Shown piece by piece: positions 9,661 through 18,972 of a stretch of 64,000 bases of DNA. The stretch spans positions 33,489 through 97,488 of the forward strand of contig NZ_PGCK01000014.1 of NCBI RefSeq assembly GCF_021023085.1, written 5' to 3'. The stretch is from Methanooceanicella nereidis (GTDB taxonomy: Archaea > Halobacteriota > Methanocellia > Methanocellales > Methanocellaceae). Each line of letters starts with the position of its first letter. Positions within the stretch are counted from its first letter, which is position 1. A program made the translations under genes and the position numbers. The notes beneath the pieces are model-generated. The model did no database searches, was not told the DNA's origin, and saw only the letters and a program-made list of their open reading frames with translations.

Positions 9661-9855
9661 ACCGGTCTTTGAAGTATCAAGTTTGAATATATCGGGCTTG
9701 ATACGTTTTTTATATTTTTATTTGCTTAATGATCGCCTATTTTTTGATCAGAGCGTTTATTTTGATAGTCAATACTATCAGGGGGCCCCATTAAAAAGCG
9801 AAGGCTTCCACTGCCGGGTAGTTTTTAATATACTGTAAATGGAAAGATAGTTTTA

Positions 9856-10644
9856 ATGGAGCCTTTTAATATCATCCTGCTATTCCTTTCCGGCCTCATT
9901 TCAGGAGCTTTCGGTGGCATGATAGGCATCGGAGGCTCCACGCTGCTGGTGCCGATATTAACGCTTGCTATGGGCATGCCTGTGCATACCGTGATACCGA
10001 TCGGTCTTTTGAATAATATAGCCGTATCCTCGTCAGCGGTGCTTAAGTATCATAAAATGGGGCTGTTGCATAAAAATACAGTGATGATAATGAACATAGG
10101 CTCGGTGCCGGGCATTATAGCGGGCACGTACATCGCTTCGATCAGCACTGACACTACGATTAAACTGATATTTGGCGGTTTTCTTCTGGTAGTACTCATG
10201 CAGGCGCTGATAAGGAAAGACGGTGGCGAGAATGTTACTATGGAAGAGCCTGAAAACATTGATAAAAAAGGATTTTCCATACTGGGCTTTTTTATGGGGC
10301 TGCTGGGAGCGCTCCTGGGCATCGGAGGAGGCGTAATAGCCGTTCCTGTTCAGGTACACCAGTTCAAGGTCCCGCTCAGGAACGCTATAGCTAATTCGCT
10401 TGGCACGATAGTGTTAGCGTCTTCACTGGGAGCCCTGATCTATATTTCAATAAATGCCGGCAGGTTATTCTCCCCGGATGATGTGATAGAGTCGATAATA
10501 TTCATAGCACCGGGCTCGATAATCGGCGCGACGTTGAGCGCAAAGACGTCGAAAAGATTACCTGAGAGATATATAAAGTATATTTTCTATGCCACGGTAG
10601 CCTATATCGCCTATAGGATGATAACAAGTGGCCTGGGTATGTAA
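9856..10644 (+). CDS. TauE/SafE family permease, copy 1
   Basis: This integral membrane protein (262 residues, about 8 hydrophobic helices) belongs to the TauE/SafE (DUF81) family, whose members are linked to export of sulfite, sulfoacetate and other organosulfur anions. The two internal repeats carry the family's glycine-rich motifs: GAFGGMIGIGGSTLLVPIL near residue 16 and GALLGIGGGVIAVPV near 150. It is followed by a close paralogue 57 nt downstream. In a methanogen, sulfur compounds of coenzyme M metabolism are plausible substrates, but nothing in the sequence fixes this. Confidence 0.85.
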   Translation: MEPFNIILLFLSGLISGAFGGMIGIGGSTLLVPILTLAMGMPVHTVIPIGLLNNIAVSSSAVLKYHKMGLLHKNTVMIMNIGSVPGIIAGTYIASISTDTTIKLIFGGFLLVVLMQALIRKDGGENVTMEEPENIDKKGFSILGFFMGLLGALLGIGGGVIAVPVQVHQFKVPLRNAIANSLGTIVLASSLGALIYISINAGRLFSPDDVIESIIFIAPGSIIGATLSAKTSKRLPERYIKYIFYATVAYIAYRMITSGLGM

Positions 10645-10701
10645 CCGATAAGCTTTACGCTAATGCTTTATATATACAATACTTCATGCTATGAGATATT
10701 A

Positions 10702-11487
10702 ATGGAGATGCTGGAAGCCTTACTTTTTCTAATGACCGGGACACTTATAGGCTCGTTCAGCGCCCTGCTGGGAATAGGCGGCGCGGTGATCCTGATACCG
10801 GTCCTGTCGTTGTTGTTCGGCCTGCCGATACAGATGGCGATGGCCATAGCACTGATCACTAATGTCGCGGTGTCTTTGTCCGCAGTGCTAAAATATGAGC
10901 GTAAGGGGCTCCTTCACAGGAATGCGGTAAAAATAATGAACATAGCAGCAGTCCCGGGCATCATCGCTGGCATTGCGATATCTACGAACAGCCCTGCATC
11001 GGCCATAATGATACTTTACGGATCCTTCCTCCTGTTCATGGTCGCGCTGGCATTCGTAAACAATAAATCTAAGGACAGAGAGCCGATAAAAGAGCCTGAA
11101 CACATAGACAGGAAAGGGCACAGTATGCTGGGCTTCATCATAGGCATTCTTTGCGGCGCGCTGGGACTTGGCGGAGGGGGGCTGGCAGTCTCCGTGCAGA
11201 CCAATTTTTTTAAGACGCCCATAAAGAACGCGATAGCCAACTCCATGGGCACTATTGCCATAGCTTCCACCATAGGCGCCATATTATATTTCATGTTTTC
11301 AGGCACGCTATTCGACGCAGAGGAAGCCTTGATCATAACAGCCATGACTGTCCCGGGGGCTGTGATAGGCGCCAGGATAAGCGCAGGTGCGGCTGACATG
11401 CTTAAAACTAAATATATCAGGTATGCATTTAATCTAACGTTGCTATATATCGCCTATAGCATGATAACGCGCGGCCTGGGCTGGTAA
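10702..11487 (+). CDS. TauE/SafE family permease, copy 2
   Basis: A second TauE/SafE permease (261 residues from this start) is collinear with copy 1 and shares SALLGIGGAVILIPVL, the LKYERKGLLHRNAVKIMN loop and GALGLGGGGLAVSVQ. The frame is open from an ATG at 10663, but a TATA-like box (tttatatata, about 10666-10675) lies inside that extension. The nearly leaderless ATG at 10702 is therefore the better start. The tandem copies look like an old duplication. They may form a heteromer or have split substrates; both are inference. Confidence 0.84.
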   Translation: MEMLEALLFLMTGTLIGSFSALLGIGGAVILIPVLSLLFGLPIQMAMAIALITNVAVSLSAVLKYERKGLLHRNAVKIMNIAAVPGIIAGIAISTNSPASAIMILYGSFLLFMVALAFVNNKSKDREPIKEPEHIDRKGHSMLGFIIGILCGALGLGGGGLAVSVQTNFFKTPIKNAIANSMGTIAIASTIGAILYFMFSGTLFDAEEALIITAMTVPGAVIGARISAGAADMLKTKYIRYAFNLTLLYIAYSMITRGLGW

Positions 11488-11488
11488 A

Positions 11489-12094
11489 ATGATAGTGATA
11501 AAGTTAGGGGGCAGCCTTTTTGATGAGGCTCCCGGATTATTGAATAAGATAAAAGACCTCGACGCTGATATTTTAGTCGTTCCCGGGGGCGGTGAATTCG
11601 CGAATATCGTCAGGGATATTGACAGGAAATATTCGCTTTCGGATGACGCAGCACACTGGATGGCAATTCTCGCCATGAACGAGTACGCTTTTTACCTTTC
11701 CGATAAAACAGGGATACCGTTAAGGGACTCTATAAGCAGTGAGAGCGGTGTCCGGATATTGCTGCCCTATGAGATGATCAAGGAAAATGACGAACTCCCC
11801 CATTCCTGGGACGTTACGTCGGACACGATAGCCGCATGGATAGCTCACATGGCTGGCGCGCGGCTTATCAAGGCCACTGATGTGGACGGAATTTTTGTGA
11901 ACGGCAAATTACTGGACAGGGCCGGGGCATCCGATATCAAAAAAATGAAAGAGACATGCGTCGACCTTGCGCTGCCGGGATACCTTATTAAATACGGGAT
12001 GGACGTGACAGTGGTTAACGGACATTACCCGCAAAGGGTCATTGACGCCATTGACGGTAAAATGACCATAGGGACAGTCATAGAAGGAAAATGA
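11489..12094 (+). CDS. mfnE: Amino-acid-kinase-fold enzyme, probable MfnE of methanofuran biosynthesis
   Basis: This 201-residue protein has the amino acid kinase fold: IVIKLGGSLFDE at the N-terminus (phosphate-binding Lys and Gly-Gly), VVPGGGEFANIVR near 33, SWDVTSDTIAAWIAH near 110 and ATDVDGIF near 131. In methanogens this short family corresponds to MfnE, which phosphorylates 5-(aminomethyl)-3-furanmethanol phosphate to the diphosphate on the way to methanofuran. The start lies 1 nt after the stop of the upstream permease, so translation is probably coupled. Other short archaeal amino-acid kinases exist, so the substrate is inferred from family knowledge. Confidence 0.75.
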   Translation: MIVIKLGGSLFDEAPGLLNKIKDLDADILVVPGGGEFANIVRDIDRKYSLSDDAAHWMAILAMNEYAFYLSDKTGIPLRDSISSESGVRILLPYEMIKENDELPHSWDVTSDTIAAWIAHMAGARLIKATDVDGIFVNGKLLDRAGASDIKKMKETCVDLALPGYLIKYGMDVTVVNGHYPQRVIDAIDGKMTIGTVIEGK

Positions 12095-12128
12095 ATAAAA
12101 GAAGTAAAAATTTAGAAAAAGAAAAGGA

Positions 12129-12728
12129 TCAATCGTTTTCGTCGTCGGCTTCGTCAGAGTAGTCGATGCCGCCTGCAAGCACTGCAGCTATCGAATCGAT
12201 GCCGTCCACGCCTTCAGCCACGAACGACGGGGGGATCTTATCGAGGACTTTTTCACTGTCAAATGCCTTTCCTGAAAGGACCAGCGCGCCGGCCTTACCA
12301 ACGAGCTCGAACGCCTTATCAAGATCTTCCTTCTCTTCTGCCTTTGCCGCTTCAAGGATCAATTTTTCAGGGTTGTCCTTTTCGTTAAAGTCTCCCTCGA
12401 CAAAATATTCGGCTGCTGCGAACACGCCTACCAGGGCGGACTGGACGGACTCTACCATCATGTCCTTATCATCGTCCATCGGCTCGACTTTCTGGAGGAC
12501 TATCTCCTTCATCATCTGGAGGTTTGCTGCAGCATCCTCTTTAGATATCATTCCGCGCTGCAGTTTTCCGGTGATCTTACAGATCGCAAGTATTACGTCC
12601 TCTTCCATGTCGAGGAACACTATACCCTCTCTTCCGAGACCCTCTGCGTTGGGATCTATCTTGAACTTGCTCTCCTTCACCTGGTTAATCCAGTTGTTCC
12701 ACCTTTCCTCTGAGTAAAACGTGATCAT
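12129..12728 (-). CDS. DUF2150 family protein
   Basis: This 199-residue acidic protein starts MITFYSEERWNNWINQV, a beginning typical of the methanogen/archaeal DUF2150 family. It has no membrane segment and no recognisable catalytic motif. It ends in a strongly acidic tail (EADDEND). GGAGATAAC precedes the ATG as ribosome site. It is convergent with mfnE and follows the DHH phosphoesterase gene on the same strand. No function is known. Confidence 0.75.
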   Translation of the reverse strand: MITFYSEERWNNWINQVKESKFKIDPNAEGLGREGIVFLDMEEDVILAICKITGKLQRGMISKEDAAANLQMMKEIVLQKVEPMDDDKDMMVESVQSALVGVFAAAEYFVEGDFNEKDNPEKLILEAAKAEEKEDLDKAFELVGKAGALVLSGKAFDSEKVLDKIPPSFVAEGVDGIDSIAAVLAGGIDYSDEADDEND

Positions 12729-12809
12729 TGTTATCTCCAGTGCCTAATTTGTTAGATATATCGACTAATTAAAAAGATTTTCGGTATGCCATTTAAGGGA
12801 TTATGAACA

Positions 12810-14198
12810 CTATTGTGACTTTGGCCTTAATTGTTTACCTATTTTTTGGTCCAGTATTGTTATAAATTCATCTTCTTTTCCGAAGGGTATGGTAGCCCCG
12901 GCGGCTATATCATGGCCGCCCCCGGCGCCGCCGACCTCATCTGCGGACTCCCCGATAGCTTTCGCGAGATTCAGCCCCCTCAGTATAAGGTCATGGTTAC
13001 CTCTGCCGGACACCTTGATCCCTTCTTCCGAGTTTGCGAAACCTATTATCGGCATGTCCCTGCGCACGCAGTCAAGGCTCGAGCTCATCCCTGCTATGAT
13101 GCCCACTATCGTTTCCCGTATTTCCTTTTTCGCATGGAAGTACTGTAAGTTCTCAAGACGCGTCACGCCTTTATCCATGACGTAGTTGAGGCCGTTCACA
13201 AGATTTCGGCGGTGCTGCTCTAAAAGGTCTCGCGCATAGTTAAATGCATCGCCCCTGTCGCCCATGCATACTGCCAGGCCTATATCCGCATGATCATATC
13301 TCGCGGTAGCGTTCAGCAGGGTAGAGTATTCCGAAGCGTCCCTTAATTCAGTTCCGGGTTCTTCCTTAAGAAGCGTATATACATCCCCTATGAGCCTTTG
13401 CACCTTATACGGCTGCATCCCGCACGACAGACAATACTGTATAAGTTTTGAGGTGACGGTCTTCTTTTCCTGCGGGCTCAGGTCTATCCATCTCCTCCAT
13501 GTATCCGTCCTGACATGTACGCCCGCATTTTCCAGGAACGCTATACATGAGTCCTCGCTTCCGCTTAGCCCGGGGATGAACGGGTCCGAGCTATACTGTA
13601 AAAGTTTGAATATCGGCCTCGTCTGCCTGCCAAAGAGCTTAAGATCCTTCTCAAAAAAAAGATATCCGTGCTCTTTGCCCATTTCGAGTATCTGCCTGTT
13701 GACTCCGACCAGAGCATTATTACGCATATCCTGAAGGTCGCCGACAGCGCCCACAATGGCCAGCGACGAAAGATCGACGTTGTCGCCGAGTTTCATGGCG
13801 AGGATAAACGACATTCCCGCCCCGCATATGTCCGTGGCGCCATTAAGCCCGTGAAGGTGGGGGTTCAGATGATATTCGTACTCGACCGGCCTTGGCTGAT
13901 GATGGTCTGCAATAACTGCGGGTATGCCGAGCGCTACTATCTCGTCCAGCGCTCCGCTCCCCAGGTCGGTAAATATAACGAGCTTTCCCGGGCAATTATC
14001 CGCGATGTTTTTTAAAGCGGCGCTATCGAGCTTTTTTTCGAAACGTGTGGTGTATGGCTTTCCCATCCTTTTTAGTGCGGTACACATTATGCCGGCTGAC
14101 GTAAGGCCGTCCGCATCTATATGGGAGACTACGACCACTTCCTTGCTCGATCTTATCAGGTCCGCGCACTTTTCGGCGGTATTGCTAAATCGTTCCAT
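12810..14198 (-). CDS. RecJ-like DHH-family phosphoesterase / single-strand exonuclease
   Basis: This 462-residue member of the DHH superfamily has the metal-binding motifs SHIDADGLTSAG (about 25), IFTDLGSG (about 75), VIADHHQP (DHH motif, about 95) and a further acidic motif in AIVGAVGDLQDMR. The C-terminal DHHA1-type substrate domain carries GGAGGGHDIAAGATIP. Archaeal proteins of this type are RecJ homologues; one class, GAN, associates with the GINS/CMG replication helicase. Whether this one is GAN or another RecJ-like nuclease or nano-RNase cannot be decided by eye. It lies alone, with a repeat-rich region upstream. Confidence 0.83.
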   Translation of the reverse strand: MERFSNTAEKCADLIRSSKEVVVVSHIDADGLTSAGIMCTALKRMGKPYTTRFEKKLDSAALKNIADNCPGKLVIFTDLGSGALDEIVALGIPAVIADHHQPRPVEYEYHLNPHLHGLNGATDICGAGMSFILAMKLGDNVDLSSLAIVGAVGDLQDMRNNALVGVNRQILEMGKEHGYLFFEKDLKLFGRQTRPIFKLLQYSSDPFIPGLSGSEDSCIAFLENAGVHVRTDTWRRWIDLSPQEKKTVTSKLIQYCLSCGMQPYKVQRLIGDVYTLLKEEPGTELRDASEYSTLLNATARYDHADIGLAVCMGDRGDAFNYARDLLEQHRRNLVNGLNYVMDKGVTRLENLQYFHAKKEIRETIVGIIAGMSSSLDCVRRDMPIIGFANSEEGIKVSGRGNHDLILRGLNLAKAIGESADEVGGAGGGHDIAAGATIPFGKEDEFITILDQKIGKQLRPKSQ

Positions 14199-14338
14199 CG
14201 TAACGCCATTGACGTTAGAGCTTAATACATATTACCTTTGCGGACGCTGAAAATATTAAAGATCTATTAAAAATTCTGGATAGAATATAGGACTAAAAGA
14301 CCAATATGTTCCCACAATTAAGCTTAAAAGGGCTCGAA

Positions 14339-14479
14339 GGAACACCAAACTGCTAACCACAAAGCGCACAAAGGCGAACAAGGAACACAAAACTGCCAAC
14401 AACAAAGCGCACAAAGGCGAACAAGGAACACAAAACTGCCAACAACAAAGCGCACAAAGGCGAACAAGGAACACAAAGG
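14339..14479. repeat. 43-bp tandem repeat, three full units plus a partial unit
   Basis: Units start at 14339, 14382, 14425 and (partial) 14468, exactly 43 bp apart. Each contains the core ACAAAGCGCACAAAGGCGAA. Units 2 and 3 are identical by eye; unit 1 differs at a few bases (for example CTAACCACAAAG). No protein-coding sense is apparent. The same motif recurs in reverse orientation at 14511-14596. Confidence 0.85.
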
Positions 14480-14510
14480 ACCTTTTTAGATAAGCATATT
14501 TTAAAAAATA

Positions 14511-14596
14511 TTAGTGTACCTTAATCGCCTTCGTGCGCTTTGTGGTTAACAACTTAGTGTACCTTAATCGCCTTCGTGCGCTTCGTGGTTAACAAA
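14511..14596. repeat. 43-bp repeat, two units in inverted orientation
   Basis: Two units start at 14511 and 14554 (period 43). Their reverse complement reads GTTAACCACAAAGCGCACGA and onward, matching the array at 14339-14479 with a few substitutions. The two clusters are separated by about 31 bp, so the DNA or a read-through RNA could form a large imperfect hairpin between the DHH and lysO genes. Confidence 0.8.
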
Positions 14597-14612
14597 ATTA
14601 AAATTAATTATT

Positions 14613-15212
14613 CTAGAGCCCTGCGAAGAGCGGCACAAGCACCATCACGAGCAGCGACAATACGATGCCGCTTATGAAGGCTATCACGCTCATTTCACTG
14701 CCGGCGTACTTCACGACCACGGGAAGCGTAGTATCCATCGATGTCGCGCCGCCGGGCGCTATCGCAGAGATCTTGCCCAGATATTTTACGACGACAGGCA
14801 CGAGCATGAACGCGAGCACTTCCCTGAAAACGTTCGACAGCAGAGCCATCGTGCCGATGTCTGCGCCGACCAGCGACGTAAGCATGACGCCGGAAAGAGT
14901 ATACCAGCCGAATCCTGCGCCAATGGCCATGGCATACGTCGGAGCAACGTTGGTGACACAGCTTATGCATAGCGCCCCGACTATGCTGCCCGCCGCGATA
15001 AATAGCGGCAGTAAGACTATCTTGATGCCCATGCGTTTGATCTCCGCGGCCACGGTCTTGTTCTGGCTCATGTCCACGCCTATCACGAACATCAGCATGC
15101 ACAGCATGACAGTGAGCAGGGTATCCAGGTACGGCGTGAAAAAGCAGGGTATGAGATCAAACACTCCCAGCAATATGCCAAGCGCAAGGGCGAACAGTAT
15201 GATAAGTATCAT
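14613..15212 (-). CDS. LysO-family exporter, C-terminal half as separate protein (DUF340)
   Basis: This 199-residue hydrophobic protein corresponds to the core of LysO (YbjE), the bacterial L-lysine exporter family. It shows VMLCMLMFVIGVDMSQN near 35, GAGFGWYTLSGVMLTSLVGADIGTMALLSNVFRE near 97-131, and PGGATSMDTTLPVVVKYAG near 153. Its ATG overlaps the stop of the upstream small gene (15209-15212), which encodes the N-terminal half. The pair together equals one bacterial LysO. Lysine as substrate is inferred from the family. Confidence 0.83.
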   Translation of the reverse strand: MILIILFALALGILLGVFDLIPCFFTPYLDTLLTVMLCMLMFVIGVDMSQNKTVAAEIKRMGIKIVLLPLFIAAGSIVGALCISCVTNVAPTYAMAIGAGFGWYTLSGVMLTSLVGADIGTMALLSNVFREVLAFMLVPVVVKYLGKISAIAPGGATSMDTTLPVVVKYAGSEMSVIAFISGIVLSLLVMVLVPLFAGL

Positions 15213-15514
15213 TTTGCCACGCTCCTGACGATGAACTTATCAAAAATGAACGCGAACAGTATGCTTCCCGCCACGGCGCCCAGGGTGATCAATAGCGCGT
15301 TGAGACCATATGACCCGAGGTTGGATATGACCATATCGTTCATTCCGGTCTTGATCCCCATTAGCAGTATAAGGACGAATACAAGGCCAGTCATTATTTT
15401 TGATACCCATTTCTTTTCCTTTTCCGAAAATGATCCTTTTCCCAGGCCTGCTAATATGCCCGCGATAAGGGAGATTATGAGAAGTCCGACTGAAATGAGC
15501 ATCTGGTCAATCAT
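15209..15514 (-). CDS. LysO-family exporter, N-terminal half as separate protein
   Basis: This small membrane protein (101 residues from ATG 15514) has three hydrophobic helices and an EKEKKWVSKIMTGLVFVLILLMGIKTG stretch that matches the N-terminal DUF340 part of LysO. The frame is open to a GTG at 15532, but a TATA-like stretch at about 15541-15553 (minus strand aaatttaaatac) predicts a transcript starting near 15518. That makes ATG 15514 leaderless or nearly so. It overlaps the C-terminal-half gene by 4 nt (ATGA), so the halves are translated together. Confidence 0.78.
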   Translation of the reverse strand: MIDQMLISVGLLIISLIAGILAGLGKGSFSEKEKKWVSKIMTGLVFVLILLMGIKTGMNDMVISNLGSYGLNALLITLGAVAGSILFAFIFDKFIVRSVAK

Positions 15515-15712
15515 GTAGCGGTAAACATGCACTAAAGTAGTATTTAAATTTAGCTTTTGTCCGATAAATACATGAATGTCGATGGAATAGATACCTGAGG
15601 CTTAAAAAAAGGGATTTGATGCCCTCTGTAGGGTGATTCCGGCAGGTTAAAAATAAGAAATTTATTTATAGAAGTACATTCCTACAAATAGACCAAACTA
15701 TATTTTGGAGGT

Positions 15713-17401
15713 ATGAAGTTGGCCAATCAGCAGGCTGGCGGTCAGCCAGTTTACATAATGAGAGAAGGAACAAGTCGCTCAAGAGGCAGAGAGGCTCAAG
15801 CTTATAACATCATGGCAGCCAGGGCGGTTGCAGAAGCAGTAAAATCGACCCTGGGCCCGAAGGGAATGGATAAGATGCTCGTCGACTCGATGGGCAGCAC
15901 TGTTGTCACGAACGACGGTGTGACCATCCTTAAAGAGATGGACATCGATCATCCGGCAGCAAAGATGGTCATAGAAGTGGCCAAGACCCAGGATGATGAG
16001 GTCGGGGACGGTACCACTACAGCAGTGATACTTACCGGAGAGCTTTTAAGAAGGGCAGAGGAGCTCATCGACCAGGAGATCCACCCGACATCAATAGCCC
16101 ACGGATACAGGCTTGCAGCGGAGAAATCCCAGGAGCTTCTTAAGACGATCGCAGTCCCCATCAAGAAGGAGGACAAGAAGTTCCTTAAGAGGATAGCGTT
16201 CACGGCATTGACCGGCAAGGGCGCGGAGGCCATCGGAGATAAGCTTTCCGACCTGGCAGTCGATGCGGTCCTGGCAGTAGAGGAAGAGGGCGTTGTCGAT
16301 ACCAACAATATACATGTCGTTAAGAAGGCAGGCCAGGGAGTGCTCGCTTCCGAGATGGTCGAGGGCATGATCATCAACAAGACCAGGCTTAACGAGAACA
16401 TGCCAAAGCAGGTAAAGAACGCGAAGATCCTGCTACTGAACGTGCCGCTCGAGGTCAAGAAGACCGAGGTCGATGCGAGCATTAAGATAACCTCGCCGAC
16501 CCAGATGAAATCTTTCCTGGAACAGGAAGAGGCTATACTTAAGAAGAAAGTGGATATCATCAAAAAGAGCGGGGCTAATGTCCTGTTCAGCCAGAAGTCC
16601 ATTGAGGACATGGTAGCGCATTACCTTGGAAAGGAAGGTATCCTTGCGTTCAAGAGCGTTTCCGAGTCGGACATGAAGAAGATCAGCAAGGCAATAGGCG
16701 GTCGCATAGTCACAAAATTAGAGGAGATCGACACCAAGAAGGATCTCGGTACCGCGGGCATCGTCGAGGAGAGGCGCGTCGGCGGCGAGGACAGCATGCT
16801 GTTCATTGAGAAATGCAAGAACCCGAAGGCAGTATCCGTCCTGCTCAGGGGAGGTACGGACACGCTTCTGGACGAGCTGGAAAGAGCCCTTCATGACTCC
16901 ATACGCGTCGTCGGCGTTGCCGTAGAGGATAAAATGATCGTCCCGGGCGGAGGCGCACCTGAGATAGAGCTTGGATTAAGGCTGAAGCAATATGCGGCCT
17001 CCATCGGCGGCAGGGAACAGCTGGCTGTAGAGGCTTTCGCCAACTCTCTCGACATCATCCCGAGAACACTGGCAGAGAATGCAGGCCTGGATCCCATAGA
17101 TATGCTCGTTGCCTTAAGGAGCAAGCATGAATCCAAGAACGGCAAGAACTTTGGTCTGAACGTATACATCGGAAAGCCGGAGGATATGATAAAGGAAGGC
17201 GTCATCGAGCCCTTACGTGTCAAGAAGCAGGCATTAGGGTCCGCAGCAGAGGCCGCCATAATGATCCTAAGGATCGACGATGTCATAGCGTCCGCAGGGC
17301 CGAGCGAACAGGAGATAATGGAAGCCCAGGCTGCAGCGCAGGCCCAGATGAGAGCCGGCGGAATGGGTGGCATGGGCGGAATGGGCGGAATGGGATTCTG
17401 A
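15713..17401 (+). CDS. thsA: Thermosome subunit (group II chaperonin)
   Basis: This is the archaeal CCT-like chaperonin that folds proteins in a double-ring complex. The 562 residues contain the family signatures [16 protein letters not shown] (about 42), [30 protein letters not shown] (ATP site, about 97), and the C-terminal Gly-Met tail [19 protein letters not shown] ends directly at the first ATG (15713); the TTG at 15719 is spaced better from it and may be the actual start. A T-rich stretch just after the stop could terminate transcription. This is the only chaperonin gene in the window; archaea often have several paralogues. Confidence 0.96.
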   Translation: MKLANQQAGGQPVYIMREGTSRSRGREAQAYNIMAARAVAEAVKSTLGPKGMDKMLVDSMGSTVVTNDGVTILKEMDIDHPAAKMVIEVAKTQDDEVGDGTTTAVILTGELLRRAEELIDQEIHPTSIAHGYRLAAEKSQELLKTIAVPIKKEDKKFLKRIAFTALTGKGAEAIGDKLSDLAVDAVLAVEEEGVVDTNNIHVVKKAGQGVLASEMVEGMIINKTRLNENMPKQVKNAKILLLNVPLEVKKTEVDASIKITSPTQMKSFLEQEEAILKKKVDIIKKSGANVLFSQKSIEDMVAHYLGKEGILAFKSVSESDMKKISKAIGGRIVTKLEEIDTKKDLGTAGIVEERRVGGEDSMLFIEKCKNPKAVSVLLRGGTDTLLDELERALHDSIRVVGVAVEDKMIVPGGGAPEIELGLRLKQYAASIGGREQLAVEAFANSLDIIPRTLAENAGLDPIDMLVALRSKHESKNGKNFGLNVYIGKPEDMIKEGVIEPLRVKKQALGSAAEAAIMILRIDDVIASAGPSEQEIMEAQAAAQAQMRAGGMGGMGGMGGMGF

Positions 17402-17858
17402 GCCCATCCCCTTTTTAATTTTTTTCGTCTAATAATACGGTTTTTTATTGATCCAAATATGGGATACCGGCAGGTATCTATAGCGGTCACGAATTCTTTG
17501 ATATTGTCCGTGATATTTTTCGTAATGAGAGATCATAGCCATATTTTTATCTCTCAAAGGACATCTCAAAGGCTATTGTTAAAAAAGGCGTTGATTCCTT
17601 GAGATGTCCTTTGAGATGAAAATGCATCATGCCCATGTACGGCATGTCAGATCACCGTCCGATCAGACGATGATCATATTGGTCTACGAAATGACGACAC
17701 GCTACACCTTGCATATAAAAATGATCTTTATCCATTATGATGATGGAGATACCTATATTAGGGCTGACATTATAATTCAGGGCTGCTAAATGCCATCAAT
17801 ATCTTATGTTCGAAAATATAATCGATCTTGGATACGAAGGCCCTAACAGAGGGAACAT
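17402..17858. other. Gene-free region with hairpin
   Basis: This 457-bp stretch has a T-rich terminator-like run directly after the thermosome gene and an inverted repeat at 17552-17616. The only open frame of any size (17604-17789) lacks a ribosome site, has unusual composition and starts inside the hairpin, so I do not call it. AGAGGG before 17859 is the ribosome site of the next gene. Confidence 0.5.
17552..17616. repeat. Long inverted repeat (about 20-bp arms, 24-nt loop)
   Basis: The left arm TCTCAAAGGACATCTCAAAG (17552-17571) pairs with the right arm CTTGAGATGTCCTTTGAGA (17598-17616) with a single bulged base. Each arm contains two copies of TCTCAAAG in direct order. It could be an RNA hairpin or the remnant of a small mobile element. 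No terminal direct repeats were found. Confidence 0.7.
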
Positions 17859-18518
17859 ATGCGCAAATTCGATCTTCATATGCACTCAAAATACTCCAGG
17901 GACGGGATACTTGATCCGGAAACGATCGTCAAGATCGCGCTGAAGAGAGGCCTTGACGGGCTTGCGGTCACTGACCATGATACCATAAGGGGCGGACTTG
18001 CGGCAAAAAAGGTCGCGCCAAAAGGTCTCGAGGTCATTTGTGGCTGCGAAGTGAGTACGGACAGGGGGGACGTCATTGGGCTGTTCCTTAGCGAGGAGAT
18101 AAGGTCCAGATGTCACATTGATGTCATAGAGGAGATACGATCCCAGGGCGGCGTGGCTATTGTCCCGCACCCGTTCGACAGTATGCGCGGCTCGGCTTTC
18201 TGGCTCAGGGAAGATGACTCGAGAAAGATCGACGGCGTGGAAGTGATGAACGCCCGCTGCATATTCAGGAGATCCAATAATGCCGCAGTAGATTATGCCG
18301 ATAGGTATAGCCTGGCAAAAGTGGGCGGCAGCGATGCCCATTTTGGCGCAGAGATCGGAAATGCGGGCACTCTGATACCTGAAGATTCTGATGTCAGGGA
18401 GTCGATATTGAAAAACCGTACTATGGCATATGGAAACATCTCATCGCCGTTCTTCAACTTCAGGACCACCGCGCTGCTAATGAGAAGGCGCATATATAAA
18501 ACGCGTAAAGATAGCTGA
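17859..18518 (+). CDS. PHP-domain phosphoesterase
   Basis: This 219-residue PHP hydrolase shows FDLHMHSKYSRDG at the N-terminus, AVTDHDTIRGG near 36, GCEVSTDRGDVIGLF near 66, IVPHPFDSMRG near 104 and GGSDAHFGAEIG near 155. Together these give the metal-binding His/Asp/Glu set. The VTDHDT form with a GGSDAHF ending is typical of PHP proteins related to the TrpH/YciV (3',5'-nucleotide phosphatase) and polymerase-PHP group. The substrate is unknown. It is read towards tRNA-Gly and is quite different from the PHP protein at 7604. Confidence 0.82.
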   Translation: MRKFDLHMHSKYSRDGILDPETIVKIALKRGLDGLAVTDHDTIRGGLAAKKVAPKGLEVICGCEVSTDRGDVIGLFLSEEIRSRCHIDVIEEIRSQGGVAIVPHPFDSMRGSAFWLREDDSRKIDGVEVMNARCIFRRSNNAAVDYADRYSLAKVGGSDAHFGAEIGNAGTLIPEDSDVRESILKNRTMAYGNISSPFFNFRTTALLMRRRIYKTRKDS

Positions 18519-18595
18519 CGATACCTTAAAAAATCAAAAAATAGATATACCAAAAACGTTATGTTGTAGCTGGAAATATTTATTATTTGCATAAG

Positions 18596-18667
18596 GCGGC
18601 TATGGTCTAGTGGCTATGACATGAGCTTCCCAAGCTCGAAGTCCGGGTTCAATTCCCGGTAGCCGCA
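18596..18667 (+). tRNA. tRNA-Gly (anticodon CCC)
   Basis: A 72-nt cloverleaf. The seven-base acceptor arms GCGGCTA and TAGCCGC pair, with discriminator A. The anticodon arm TGAGC-TTCCCAA-GCTCG gives CCC. The T arm GTCCGGGTTCAATTCCCGG has the conserved TTCAA. No CCA is encoded and there is no intron. An AT-rich promoter-like stretch (about 18573-18585) lies just upstream. Confidence 0.95.
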
Positions 18668-18972
18668 TCGAACTTTTTTATGATGTCAATTGTTTGGATG
18701 GTCTTTATTCTTAAAATTCGAAATAATCCATTTTTACCGGACATATACCTGTACAGCAATCACATGCGGATTAATCACACATTATAATCAATAAAATATA
18801 CTAATATTTAATATATTTATTTTATTCGAAATTTCGTGAATTTTCGACGTACGTAACGATTATTTCCAAAAATATAACATATTATCATACAGGCTTGCCT
18901 TAAAGAAAGAGTTAAATATTTTTATGCCATATTCTAAAATAATTAGTGGGGTTGTCAAATAGAACAAGAGGG

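Noticed and set aside
14256..14474. Possible protein gene on the minus strand over the 43-bp repeats
   Set aside because: Its hydrophobic, Cys/Leu-rich translation is simply the repeat read in one frame, without ribosome site; the repeat explains it.
17733..17775. C/D box guide RNA candidate (TGATGA ... CTGA)
   Set aside because: Only one C and one D-like box are seen, with no C'/D' pair at proper spacing.
17604..17789. 61-residue frame after the thermosome
   Set aside because: It starts within the hairpin arm and lacks a ribosome site; composition rich in His, Met and Ile looks random.
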